This document shows, one piece after another, positions 1 to 6,465 of a DNA stretch of 17,427 nt (positions are counted from its first letter, which is position 1; the number at the start of each line of letters is the position of its first letter). The position numbers and the translations under genes were made by a program. The DNA comes from CAZYTO01 sp964650405 (lineage in GTDB: Bacteria > Acidobacteriota > Thermoanaerobaculia > Gp7-AA8), in NCBI GenBank assembly GCA_964650405.1, contig CAZYTO010000103.1, positions 1 to 17,427 of the forward strand, read 5' to 3'. A model generated the notes under the pieces. The model saw only the letters and a program-made list of their open reading frames with translations, searched no databases and was not told where the DNA came from.

Positions 1-16
1 TGCCCCCCATGTCGAA

Positions 17-152
17 ACCGATGACCGATTCCTGTCTCCCGACAACCGATACCCAATGTTCGATACCCCGAAACCCGATACCTGATACCCGACCCCGCCA
101 CCCGCACCCCGTTGCCCGCCACCGTCCCCCGGTACCCGTCACCCGCCCACCG
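17..152. repeat. Degenerate heptamer-like tandem repeat (acccgat)
   Basis: The stretch repeats variants of 'acccgat' and 'acccg', for example 'acccgatacctgatacccga' at 73-92, and decays into cccgc/cccgt units to the right. It is low-complexity DNA upstream of the sigma-factor gene. It argues against a gene start as far left as the in-frame TTG at 112. No promoter or gene is recognised in the first 189 bases. Confidence 0.6.
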
Positions 153-189
153 TTCCGTGGTCTGCATCACGGCAGGGCCCGGCAGGCGG

Positions 190-1215
190 ATGCAGAATAC
201 GTCGCACATGACCTCGGTGCCCTCTCTCTCTCCGGCGCCGCCGTTCACGGCGGCGGATCCGCTTCTGCATCCGTACTTTGCGGGCGACAACGATGCCGCC
301 GAGGAGCGGCTGGAGCTTCTGGTCCGCGACGAGGCCCTGCCGATCGTTCGGGGCGTCGTCGGCGTGCGCCTCGGCCGCGACGGCCGCGACCGCGACGACA
401 TCTGCAACGAGATCGTCCTGCAGGTCGTGCGGCGCCTGCGGTCGGCGCGGGAGCTGGGCGACGGCGACCCCATCGCGTCCTTCCGCGGCTACGTGGCCAC
501 GGCGGCGTATCGCGGCTGCGACGCCTGGCTGCGCGAGAAGTACCCGGAGCGCCATCGCCTGCGGAACCGCGTGCAGTACCTCGTCTCGCACCACCCCGAC
601 TTCTTCCTGCGCGCCGGCGAAAAGCGGCGCTGGCTGTGCGGCCTGGCCCGCGACGCCTCTGGTGCGGACGGGACGCCGCGTTTGCGCGAGCTGGAGTTGC
701 GGGGCATCGACTGGATCACCGAGGGAGCGCTGAAGGGAGAGCGGCTCGCGGCCACGTGCCGGTCGCTGCTCGACTCCATCCACGGCGCGGTCGACCTCGA
801 AGTCCTCGTGACCATCCTGGCGCGCGGGCTCGACGCGCCGCACGCCACCACCGAGGGGCGGGACGTGGCCGACGAGCGCGCGCACGTCAGCATGACGCTC
901 GAACAGCAGTCGAACCTCCGCCGCCTCTGGCAGGAGCTGCGCCTGCTTCCGCGCCCGCAGCGGGTGGCCGTGCTGCTCAACTTGCGCGGCGCGGACGGCG
1001 AGGAATTGCTCTCGCTCCTCCCGCTCCTCGGCATCGCCACCATGGCCGAGATCGCCTGCACCCTGGAGGTGACGCTGGAGATGCTGGCCGGAATCTGGAA
1101 CGAGTTGCCGTGGAACGATCACCGCACCGCCGGCTTGCTGGGCCTGACCCGGCAGCAGGTCATCAACCTCCGAAAGTCGGGCCGCGAGCGGCTCCTCCGC
1201 CGCGCCCGGCGGTAA
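190..1215 (+). CDS. Diverged sigma-70 family (ECF-like) RNA polymerase sigma factor
   Basis: Probable sigma factor of 341 aa that would direct RNA polymerase to a dedicated promoter set. Near residue 69 a region-2-like helix carries DDICNEIVLQ followed by SFRGYVATAA, the pattern of sigma region 2. The last ~100 residues resemble region 4: WQELRLLPRPQRVAVLL, then a terminal helix-turn-helix LTRQQVINLRKSGRERLL. Ordinary ECF factors are about 180-200 aa, so the protein is long, with roughly 100 extra residues between the two regions. ATG 190 is chosen over ATG 208 and over TTG 112; TTG 112 lies in repeat DNA, and none has a convincing ribosome site. The zinc-finger membrane protein starts 39 bp downstream, the usual arrangement of a sigma factor and its anti-sigma factor. 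Family assignment is by motif reading only. Confidence 0.72.
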   Translation: MQNTSHMTSVPSLSPAPPFTAADPLLHPYFAGDNDAAEERLELLVRDEALPIVRGVVGVRLGRDGRDRDDICNEIVLQVVRRLRSARELGDGDPIASFRGYVATAAYRGCDAWLREKYPERHRLRNRVQYLVSHHPDFFLRAGEKRRWLCGLARDASGADGTPRLRELELRGIDWITEGALKGERLAATCRSLLDSIHGAVDLEVLVTILARGLDAPHATTEGRDVADERAHVSMTLEQQSNLRRLWQELRLLPRPQRVAVLLNLRGADGEELLSLLPLLGIATMAEIACTLEVTLEMLAGIWNELPWNDHRTAGLLGLTRQQVINLRKSGRERLLRRARR

Positions 1216-1254
1216 GCAGTAATATGGATCGTTCGTCCTGCATCGGTCGGAAAG

Positions 1255-2388
1255 ATGGGGCACCTCGACGCCGCGACGTTGCGCTCGTATCGGGCCAGAC
1301 GCCTGCCGCCCGCGGCGTTGCTCATCGCGGACGGGCACCTCGCCGGCTGTGAAGAATGCCGCGAAGCGCTGGGCGGCGACGACAGCGCAGCGGCCGGCTC
1401 GCTCCTCGACGCCCTGACCGGTTCGGAAGGCGAGCACCTCTCTTACGACACGCTCGAAGCCTGGATCGACGGCAAACTCTCGCCGCGCGCGCACCGTGCC
1501 GCCAGCGCGCACCTCCAGGCCTGTGCGCGCTGCGTGGGAGACCTGGCCGACCTCCGCGAACTGGCCGCATCGACGGCCATGCCGCGCCTGACGTCGGCAC
1601 CACGACGGGGACCCTCGCTCCTTGTGGCGGCGGTCATCCTGCTGGCCGTGCTGGGCCTGGCCTCCTGGCTGGCCACGCGGCACCGGTGGAGCGAAAGCGC
1701 GGAGGCACCGGCTCCCGCCCCGCCGCTGCTCACCGTTCACGACGGCAACGGCATCCTCAATGTCGAAAGCGACGGCTCGGTCCACGGCATGGCCCTCTCC
1801 GCTGCCGATGCCGCCGCCGCGCGTGCCGCCCTGATGAAGGGCCGCATCGACGTGACGTCGCGCGTCGCCGAACTGCAACGCGAGCGCGGCACGCTCATGG
1901 GCGCAACTGGTGATGCCCCATTCGACGTGGCGATGCCCGTGGCCACGTTCCTCCGGGAGACGCGCCCGCACTTCGCGTGGACCTCGGCCGGCGACGGCGC
2001 TTCGTACCGCGTCGAGGTGTACGACGAGGCCCGGAAGCTGGTCCTGGAGAGTCCCGTACTGCACGACCTGGCCTGGACGGCCGATCGTGACCTCGCCCGC
2101 GGCCGAACGTTCGCGTGGCAGGTCGTGGCCACGCGCAACGGAAAGCGGACCGTCGCGCCGCAGCCGCCCGCCCCCGAGGCGCACTTCGGCGTCGTCGACG
2201 ACGCGGCGGCGGCGCGGCTCGACACCGCCGCGAGCAGCGGCTCGCACCTCCTCCTCGCCCTTGCCGCGGCGCGGGAAGGCGTCATGGACGACGCCCGCCA
2301 GGAGCTCGACACCCTGACAAGGCTGAATCCCGGCTCTCCCCAGGTACAGCGCCTGGCGCGTCGCCTGATGCCGGCGCCTGCAAAGTAG
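1255..2388 (+). CDS. Double zinc-finger (zf-HC2) single-span membrane protein, probable anti-sigma factor
   Basis: A 377-aa protein that probably holds the adjacent sigma factor at the membrane. Two zf-HC2-type motifs are visible: H28-x3-C32-x2-C35 and H86-x3-C90-x2-C93. One hydrophobic segment (about residues 121-140, LLVAAVILLAVLGLASWLA) follows a basic stretch, which would place the zinc fingers in the cytoplasm and the C-terminal ~235 residues outside. The outer part contains an FN3-like beta stretch (HFAWTSAGDGASYRVEVYD and on to FAWQVVATRNG) and a C-terminal helical pair resembling one TPR (EGVMDDARQELDTLTRLNPG). The start is ATG 1255 with GGAAAG just before it. Sigma partnership is inferred from neighbourhood and zf-HC2 family knowledge. 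Two zinc-finger units rather than one are the notable feature. Confidence 0.75.
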   Translation: MGHLDAATLRSYRARRLPPAALLIADGHLAGCEECREALGGDDSAAAGSLLDALTGSEGEHLSYDTLEAWIDGKLSPRAHRAASAHLQACARCVGDLADLRELAASTAMPRLTSAPRRGPSLLVAAVILLAVLGLASWLATRHRWSESAEAPAPAPPLLTVHDGNGILNVESDGSVHGMALSAADAAAARAALMKGRIDVTSRVAELQRERGTLMGATGDAPFDVAMPVATFLRETRPHFAWTSAGDGASYRVEVYDEARKLVLESPVLHDLAWTADRDLARGRTFAWQVVATRNGKRTVAPQPPAPEAHFGVVDDAAAARLDTAASSGSHLLLALAAAREGVMDDARQELDTLTRLNPGSPQVQRLARRLMPAPAK

Positions 2389-2453
2389 CCCGGTGTTCGC
2401 AGAGAACTCCGCAGATGTGCGCCCGGCAGCAGGTTCGGTGTTTGGGGAGGAGG

Positions 2454-2552
2454 CCCCTCACCCCGGCCCCTCCGCGCTGACTGCTTCGAAGCTGACTCAA
2501 TGGACCTCGGACTGCGCGCCACGTGGCCGCCCCTCTCCCGCGGCGAGAGGGT
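2454..2552 (-). repeat. Dispersed ~100-bp repeat, copy 1 (inverted)
   Basis: Reading the minus strand, this copy begins with a ccctctcgccgcgggagagg hairpin and ends with gccggggtgagggg, the same ends as the copies at 2632-2730 and 10695-10797. The middle is less conserved. It lies in the 342-bp gap between the zinc-finger gene and the CHAT gene, facing the second copy. Similarity was judged by eye. Confidence 0.7.
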
Positions 2553-2631
2553 GTGCGCAGCCCAACTCCGCCTCGGGGCGGGGATGCCTTCCGGGTCCGG
2601 TTTCAGGTGGCAGATCGAACAAGCCGGAGCC

Positions 2632-2730
2632 ACCCGCTCCCGGCGGGAGGGGGTCGGCACTGGAGCGCGCAATCCGGAGTACCGTGAATCCGCTTCCCAG
2701 CAACCAGCGCGGAAGTGCCGGGGTGAGGGG
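2632..2730 (+). repeat. Dispersed ~100-bp repeat, copy 2
   Basis: The left end is a hairpin around ctcccggcgggag and the right end reads gtgccggggtgagggg. The interior shares 'ggagcgcgcaat' with the copy at 10695. It is inverted relative to the copy at 2454-2552, so a transcript across the gap could form a long imperfect stem. Its last bases (AGGGG, 2726-2730) abut the TTG proposed as the start of the CHAT gene. Confidence 0.75.
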
Positions 2731-5286
2731 TTGTTCACTCACGCAAACCTTCACGCGACTTTCTTACTGCTCATCGTGCTCATGACGTTCGCTGTCTCCG
2801 CTCGCGGAGCTGCCACCGTCAATCGATCCCACGATCCGCGGTCAAGACAGCACTCACCCGCGACCGGCGATCAGCGAACCGCGAACAGCGACCCGCGATC
2901 AGCGACCAGCGAGCTCGCCGCGCGCATCAGCCGTGAGCCGCTCGACGCCGAACGACTCTGCCTCATTGAGGAAAACGGCGGACCGTCGCCGGAGCTGCTC
3001 GCCGCGCTCGACGACCAGAACGAGACGCTGCGCACAAAGACGACGTCGGCATATGCCCGCGGGTTCGCCATGCTCATCGAACGGCTGGCGCGCGAGACGG
3101 GGCAGATCGCGGCGCTCTCCCGGGCCCTGTCGGCGATCAGCGCAACATACGTCACCGAGCGAAAGCCCGCCGAGGCGGAGTCATACGCACGCGAGGCCTA
3201 CGCCACGGGCATGCTCTCCGGCGACAACGAGACCATCGGCCTGGCCCTCTCCAACCTGGCCGTACTGCACCGCGGGCAGGCCCGGATCGACCTCGCCGCG
3301 GAGGAAGCGCAGGAGGCGCTGACCTACGCACGGAGCACGTCGCTGCGGGCACGCATGCTCAACACGCTTGGCTTGGCGGAGCGCACCCGGGGCAATCTCG
3401 ATGCAGCCCTGGCGGCCTTCCTCGAAGCGTCCGCGCTCTTCCGGCAGCTCGGCGAGCCGGAGCCGATCGCCGGCATGCACAACAATATGGGCACGCTCTA
3501 CCGCGAGCTGGGCGACGACGCCACCGCGGCCCAGATGTACGAGAAGGCGCTGGCCGTCTCCGAGCCGGCGAAGATCGACCGCGTCACGGCGTATGCGCTG
3601 AACAACCTCGGCGAAGTGGCGTACGACGGGGGCGACGACACGCGGGCGGTGGACGTGCTGCAGCGCAGCCTGGCCATCAAGGAACGCCTCGGCGACCGCG
3701 TGGCCATCTGCGCTACGTATCTGAACCTCGGCGAGGTCGAGCGCCACCGCCGCCACAGCCGGACAGCAACCGGCTGGTACGTCAAGACTCTCTCTCTGGC
3801 CGTGCAGATCAATGACCGGCAGCGCCGCGGCGAAGCGCTCAGCGACATGGCCCGCCTCGCGCTCGACGATCACCTCCCCCACCTGGCCCTCGACCTGGCC
3901 ACGCACGCGCTCTCCATCGGACGCGACGCCGACAACCTGCCCATCGTCATCAGCGGCGGCACCTCCCGCGGCGACGCGCTCCACGCCCTCGGCCGCGACG
4001 ACGAGGCCCTCGCCGCGTACGGCGACGCCGTGGCCACCATCGAGAACGAGCGCCTGCACGCCGCGTTTCCCGAGGCCCAGCGGGCCATGTTCCTGGAGCG
4101 GCGCCTCGACTCGTACGACGGCATCATCCGCATCCTGGCCCGGCGCAAACCGCGCGAGGCCCTGATCTGGGCGGAGCGCGCCAAGGCCCGCGTCCTCCTC
4201 GACATCCTCAGCGGCGGAACCTCGCCGCCCGCGGTCACTCTGCCGAAGCTGCCCGCGGAAACGGCGGCCATCGAGTTCGTGGTCACCGAGGGCCGCACTC
4301 TGGCATTCCTCCTCCGCGACGGCGCGCCCGTGCGCGCGGTGACCATCACCATCCCGCAGCACGAGCTGGCGAAGCAGGTGCGCGCCTTTCACGAGCGCAT
4401 CACCCAGCGCGACCTCGGCGTCGACGCAGATGCGGCGCGGCTCTTTCAACTGCTGCTGGGCGGCACCTGGCCATACCTCACCGGCGCATGGCCATACCTC
4501 ACCGGCACGCGGCAGCTCGTCATCGTCCCGGACGGCCCGCTGTGGGAGCTGCCGTTTCAGGCACTGCGCGCACCCGACGGCAAGTACCTCCTCGAGCACG
4601 CCGCCGTCTCGCTCGCGCCGTCGCTCAGCACCCTGGCAGCGATGCACGACCTCACCCGGCATCGCTCCGAGGCGCCTGTACCGCTCGTGGCCTTCGGCAA
4701 CCCGCAACCAGAAGGCGATCTCCCGTCCCTGCCGCAGGCCGAGACGCAAGTCCGTGAGATCGCCAAGCTGTACGGACCCGGCGCGCACGTGTACCTCGGC
4801 GCCGCGGCAACGGAGCGACGGCTGAAGGACGAGTGCCCCTCGGCGCGCGTGCTGCACATTGCCACCCACGGCGTGCTGAACGACGTCAATCCGATGTACT
4901 CGCACCTCGTCCTGGCCCGCGACGCGCAAGACGACGGCCGCCTCCACGGACGGGAGATCGCCCGGCTCCCCCTCCACAGCGACCTGGTCATCCTCTCCGC
5001 CTGTGACACCGCCCGCGGCAGGACCCGCGGCGGCGAAGGAGTCATCGGCATGTCCTGGGCCCTCTTCCTCGCCGGCTGCCCCTCGACCGTCGTCAGCCAG
5101 TGGGCCGTCGACGCCGCCACGACGACGTCGCTGATGGTCGCCTTTCACCGCGAGCTCCGCGCGGGCGCGACGGAGTCCGCCGCGTTGCGCGACGCGGCAC
5201 TGGCGGTGATGCATGACCCGCAGTCGCGGCATCCGTATTACTGGGCGCCGTTCGTTCTCATCGGGGACGATGGGAAGCTGCGGTGA
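2731..5286 (+). CDS. Exported TPR-CHAT caspase-like protein
   Basis: From TTG 2731 the product is 851 aa. A signal-peptide-like segment (ATFLLLIVLMTFAVSARGAA) is followed by a low-complexity linker (residues ~44-62) encoded by heptamer repeats. About six TPR units follow (residues ~175-400; for example NNMGTLYRELGDDATAAQMYEKAL). The C-terminal CHAT domain (about 593-851) includes TRQLVIVPDGPLWELPFQAL, the catalytic His in LHIATHG (H713), the catalytic Cys in ILSACDTARG (C758), and the family-typical end HPYYWAPFVLIGD. CHAT domains are caspase-like peptidases, so the dyad predicts an active protease; the substrate is unknown. The frame stays open back to 2500, but that part translates the dispersed repeats. 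TTG 2731, GTG 2776 and ATG 2782 are all possible; 2731 best preserves the signal peptide. The sigma and zinc-finger genes upstream suggest regulated expression. The CHAT family call is firm; start and function are not. Confidence 0.85.
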   Translation: MFTHANLHATFLLLIVLMTFAVSARGAATVNRSHDPRSRQHSPATGDQRTANSDPRSATSELAARISREPLDAERLCLIEENGGPSPELLAALDDQNETLRTKTTSAYARGFAMLIERLARETGQIAALSRALSAISATYVTERKPAEAESYAREAYATGMLSGDNETIGLALSNLAVLHRGQARIDLAAEEAQEALTYARSTSLRARMLNTLGLAERTRGNLDAALAAFLEASALFRQLGEPEPIAGMHNNMGTLYRELGDDATAAQMYEKALAVSEPAKIDRVTAYALNNLGEVAYDGGDDTRAVDVLQRSLAIKERLGDRVAICATYLNLGEVERHRRHSRTATGWYVKTLSLAVQINDRQRRGEALSDMARLALDDHLPHLALDLATHALSIGRDADNLPIVISGGTSRGDALHALGRDDEALAAYGDAVATIENERLHAAFPEAQRAMFLERRLDSYDGIIRILARRKPREALIWAERAKARVLLDILSGGTSPPAVTLPKLPAETAAIEFVVTEGRTLAFLLRDGAPVRAVTITIPQHELAKQVRAFHERITQRDLGVDADAARLFQLLLGGTWPYLTGAWPYLTGTRQLVIVPDGPLWELPFQALRAPDGKYLLEHAAVSLAPSLSTLAAMHDLTRHRSEAPVPLVAFGNPQPEGDLPSLPQAETQVREIAKLYGPGAHVYLGAAATERRLKDECPSARVLHIATHGVLNDVNPMYSHLVLARDAQDDGRLHGREIARLPLHSDLVILSACDTARGRTRGGEGVIGMSWALFLAGCPSTVVSQWAVDAATTTSLMVAFHRELRAGATESAALRDAALAVMHDPQSRHPYYWAPFVLIGDDGKLR
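2860..2915 (+). repeat. Eight gcgaNNN heptamers inside the CHAT coding region
   Basis: Eight consecutive 7-bp units all beginning gcga: gcgaccg, gcgatca, gcgaacc, gcgaaca, gcgaccc, gcgatca, gcgacca, gcgagct. The same motif forms the intergenic runs at 6406-6442 and 13261-13351. Here it is translated as a Ser/Thr/Asp/Arg-rich linker (TGDQRTANSDPRSATSEL) between the signal segment and the TPRs. Confidence 0.85.
4468..4509 (+). repeat. 21-bp in-frame tandem duplication before the CHAT core
   Basis: The 18 bases tggccatacctcaccggc occur twice, at 4468-4485 and 4489-4506, each followed by a different codon (gca, acg). The protein reads WPYLTGA-WPYLTGT. The exact match over 18 bases suggests a recent duplication that kept the frame, just ahead of the first CHAT strand. 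Confidence 0.9.
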
Positions 5287-5333
5287 TCTTGGGTTGCGAG
5301 GTTACGGAGTTGCGAGGTTGCTGCGGCGAGCGG
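5286..5333. repeat. Short degenerate repeat (gggttgcgaggt)
   Basis: Immediately after the CHAT stop, gggttgcgaggt and gagttgcgaggt occur 10-20 bases apart, then a cggcgagcgg unit. The same phrase recurs upstream of lgt at 10515-10560. No gene or clear terminator is seen between 5286 and 5368. Confidence 0.55.
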
Positions 5334-5368
5334 TTACTGGCGTGGCTGTTCCGATACTGAAGCGATCC

Positions 5369-5374
5369 TATAAT
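5369..5374 (+). promoter_or_regulatory. Candidate -10 box (TATAAT) for the DUF4160/DUF2442 cassette
   Basis: A perfect TATAAT lies 8 bases before the GTG at 5383. No good -35 is seen 16-18 bases upstream (ctgttc region). Transcription would begin about 5381, leaving almost no leader, and there is no Shine-Dalgarno before the GTG, so a leaderless message is possible. This is inferred from position alone. Confidence 0.45.
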
Positions 5375-5382
5375 CTGTCGTC

Positions 5383-5618
5383 GTGCCGGTAGTCGCTCGA
5401 GTTGGGCCGTATCGTTTCTTCTTCTACAGTAACGAGAACGATGAGCCACCGCTCATCCACGTCCAGCGCGATCAGGCGTTGGCGAAGTTTGGTTGGAGAA
5501 AGTGGCGTTGGCCGGATCGCGGCGGTTTGCTGCGCATGAATTGACGGAGATCGAGCAGATCGTTATCGCTCGGCGACAGGAGTTCCTGGAGGCATGGAAT
5601 GAGTACTTCAGCCATTGA
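5383..5618 (+). pseudogene. DUF4160 family gene with a one-base frameshift
   Basis: From GTG 5383 the frame reads MPVVARVGPYRFFFYSNEND, then EPPLIHVQRDQALAKF, the hallmark N-terminal half of DUF4160 proteins (GPYRFFFYSNE, EPPHIHV). After TTT at 5488-5490 the family pattern moves to the next frame: LEKVALAGSRRFAAHELTEI, then EQIVIARRQEFLEAWNEYF, stop at 5616-5618. Restoring one T in the TTT run would give a continuous ~78-aa protein, the normal family length. As read, translation stops at 5544 after 53 residues. The 3' end overlaps the DUF2442 gene by 20 bp in a different frame, the usual paired arrangement. It may be a genuine pseudogene, a programmed shift, or a homopolymer sequencing error; the intact second half suggests the change is very recent or artefactual. 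DUF4160 has no established biochemical role that I can state. Confidence 0.85.
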
Positions 5619-5853
5619 AGTCACTCCACTGGCGGCCGATGTCCGGGTCACCAGCGACGAGCTGACGGTCCGGCTGCTCGATGGCAGGACCATCAGCGTT
5701 CCGCTGGCCTGGTTCCCGCGTCTGCTACACGCCACGGCGGAAGAGCGTTCGAACTTCGAATTGCTGGGCGATGGCGAAGGAATCCACTGGCCGGCCATCG
5801 ACGAGGACCTGAGCATTGCCGGGCTGCTTCGAGGGAACCGCGCTCAGCAATGA
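5599..5853 (+). CDS. DUF2442 domain protein
   Basis: An 84-aa protein matching DUF2442: VTPLAADVRVTSDELTVRLL, then DGRTISVPLAWFPRLLHATA, then a glycine-containing core GEGIHWPAIDEDLSIAGLLRG. The pattern 'DGR.i.vPl.wfP.Ll.at..eR..' and 'gihWp.iDEDlsv..ll.g' is typical of the family. ATG 5599 has GGAGG at 5587-5591 with 7-base spacing, so the start is well supported. It overlaps the end of the DUF4160 gene, its frequent partner; such pairs behave like mobile two-gene cassettes and have been suspected to be toxin-antitoxin-like, but I know of no firm function. Here the partner is frameshifted while this gene is intact. Confidence 0.88.
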   Translation: MSTSAIEVTPLAADVRVTSDELTVRLLDGRTISVPLAWFPRLLHATAEERSNFELLGDGEGIHWPAIDEDLSIAGLLRGNRAQQ

Positions 5854-5871
5854 AGAGGCGGCGCAGCTATC

Positions 5872-6027
5872 TCATACGCCAGACGGCGCAGCGGCGTAGA
5901 GGACTTCCTTGTTGGACGGCGCATCGACGACGGTCGACACCGTTCCGCCGTACGGGCCGCCGGTACGCCACGTGACTGCGTTGACTTGGGCCGCGATGAC
6001 GAGAAAGAGTGTGAGTGCGAAGGGCAT
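5872..6027 (-). pseudogene. 51-codon remnant of an exported WD/BNR-propeller-like protein
   Basis: On the minus strand, ATG 6027 opens MPFALTLFLVIAAQVNAVTW, a plausible signal peptide, followed by RTGGPYGGTVSTVVDAPSNK and EVLYAAAPSGV before TGA at 5872. The phrase 'W...GP.GG.V..l..D...p..vYA.t..GV' is the start of the first blade in exported BNR/VPS10-type beta-propeller proteins, which normally run on with 'frS.d.G..W' for hundreds of residues. Here the gene ends at exactly that point. It looks like the 5' stump of a deleted or rearranged gene, though a tiny secreted peptide cannot be excluded. No Shine-Dalgarno is obvious. Confidence 0.5.
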
Positions 6028-6133
6028 GGTGGCGGTTCCCGTGTTGGTAATTGATTCTACGATACAACCATTCCGATCGTCGGCCGGTACGTCGCCTCAC
6101 TAACGCCTTTCTTCCGGAAAAACAGCGGTGTAA

Positions 6134-6284
6134 CCGGCCGAACACAGCGTGTTCGGGCGGATTTCAACGTGTCACGGCCGAACACACGCCGTGCGCACGG
6201 CGGTGACACGCTGAAATCGGGCGTGACACAGCGTGTTCCGGGCGTGACACGCTGAAAATCCGGCGGAGCACAGCGTGTTCGGCC
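6134..6284. repeat. Palindrome-rich repeat cluster (GAACAC/GTGACAC motifs)
   Basis: A perfect palindrome CCGAACAC-AGC-GTGTTCGG lies at 6138-6156. A 16-bp inverted repeat with one mismatch pairs gatttcaacgtgtcac (6160-6175) with gtgacacgctgaaatc (6203-6218); its loop holds another hairpin, acgccgtgcgcacggcggt. The phrase gtgacacgctgaaa occurs again at 6244-6257, and cacagcgtgttc occurs three times. On the minus strand the right half is two direct repeats of about 41 bp. No protein motif was recognised across it. It may be a structured RNA, an operator array or a repeat-sequence element. Confidence 0.8.
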
Positions 6285-6405
6285 GTTTCCCACTCCATAA
6301 GGAAGTCCTCAACGCGCCGGACCGGGGCCGGAGCAGACATTCATGGCCTCTCGTTGTCGTCCGGGCCGTGCAGCGACGGGTGCGCACGCATTTTCATGGC
6401 CACTT

Positions 6406-6442
6406 GAACAGCGAACAGCGAACAGCGAACAGCGAACAGCGA
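6406..6442 (+). repeat. gcgaaca heptamer tandem repeat
   Basis: Four exact gcgaaca units begin at 6411, 6418, 6425 and 6432, flanked by a partial unit on each side. It lies about 25 bases upstream of the DJ-1/PfpI gene start. Otherwise the 6285-6465 stretch holds nothing I can identify. Confidence 0.95.
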
Positions 6443-6465
6443 TACGATTCCACATGAGGTGCAAC

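Noticed and set aside
139..2247. Long open frame (702 codons) on the minus strand
   Set aside because: It is antisense to the sigma and zinc-finger genes and is an artefact of GC-rich codon use; the translation is low-complexity Arg/Gly/Ala with no domain.
2500..2730. N-terminal extension of the CHAT gene from ATG 2500
   Set aside because: It would translate two inverted dispersed repeats into Arg/Pro-rich sequence and bury the signal peptide 80 residues inside the protein.
3181..5232. Long open frame (683 codons) on the minus strand opposite the CHAT gene
   Set aside because: Antisense shadow of a gene with clear TPR and CHAT motifs; no recognisable motif of its own.
2731..5286. TPR-CHAT as the Craspase of a type III-E CRISPR system, or a gasdermin-linked CHAT protease
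   Set aside because: No CRISPR effector or array, and no small gasdermin-like gene seen nearby; a signal peptide also argues for an exported protein.
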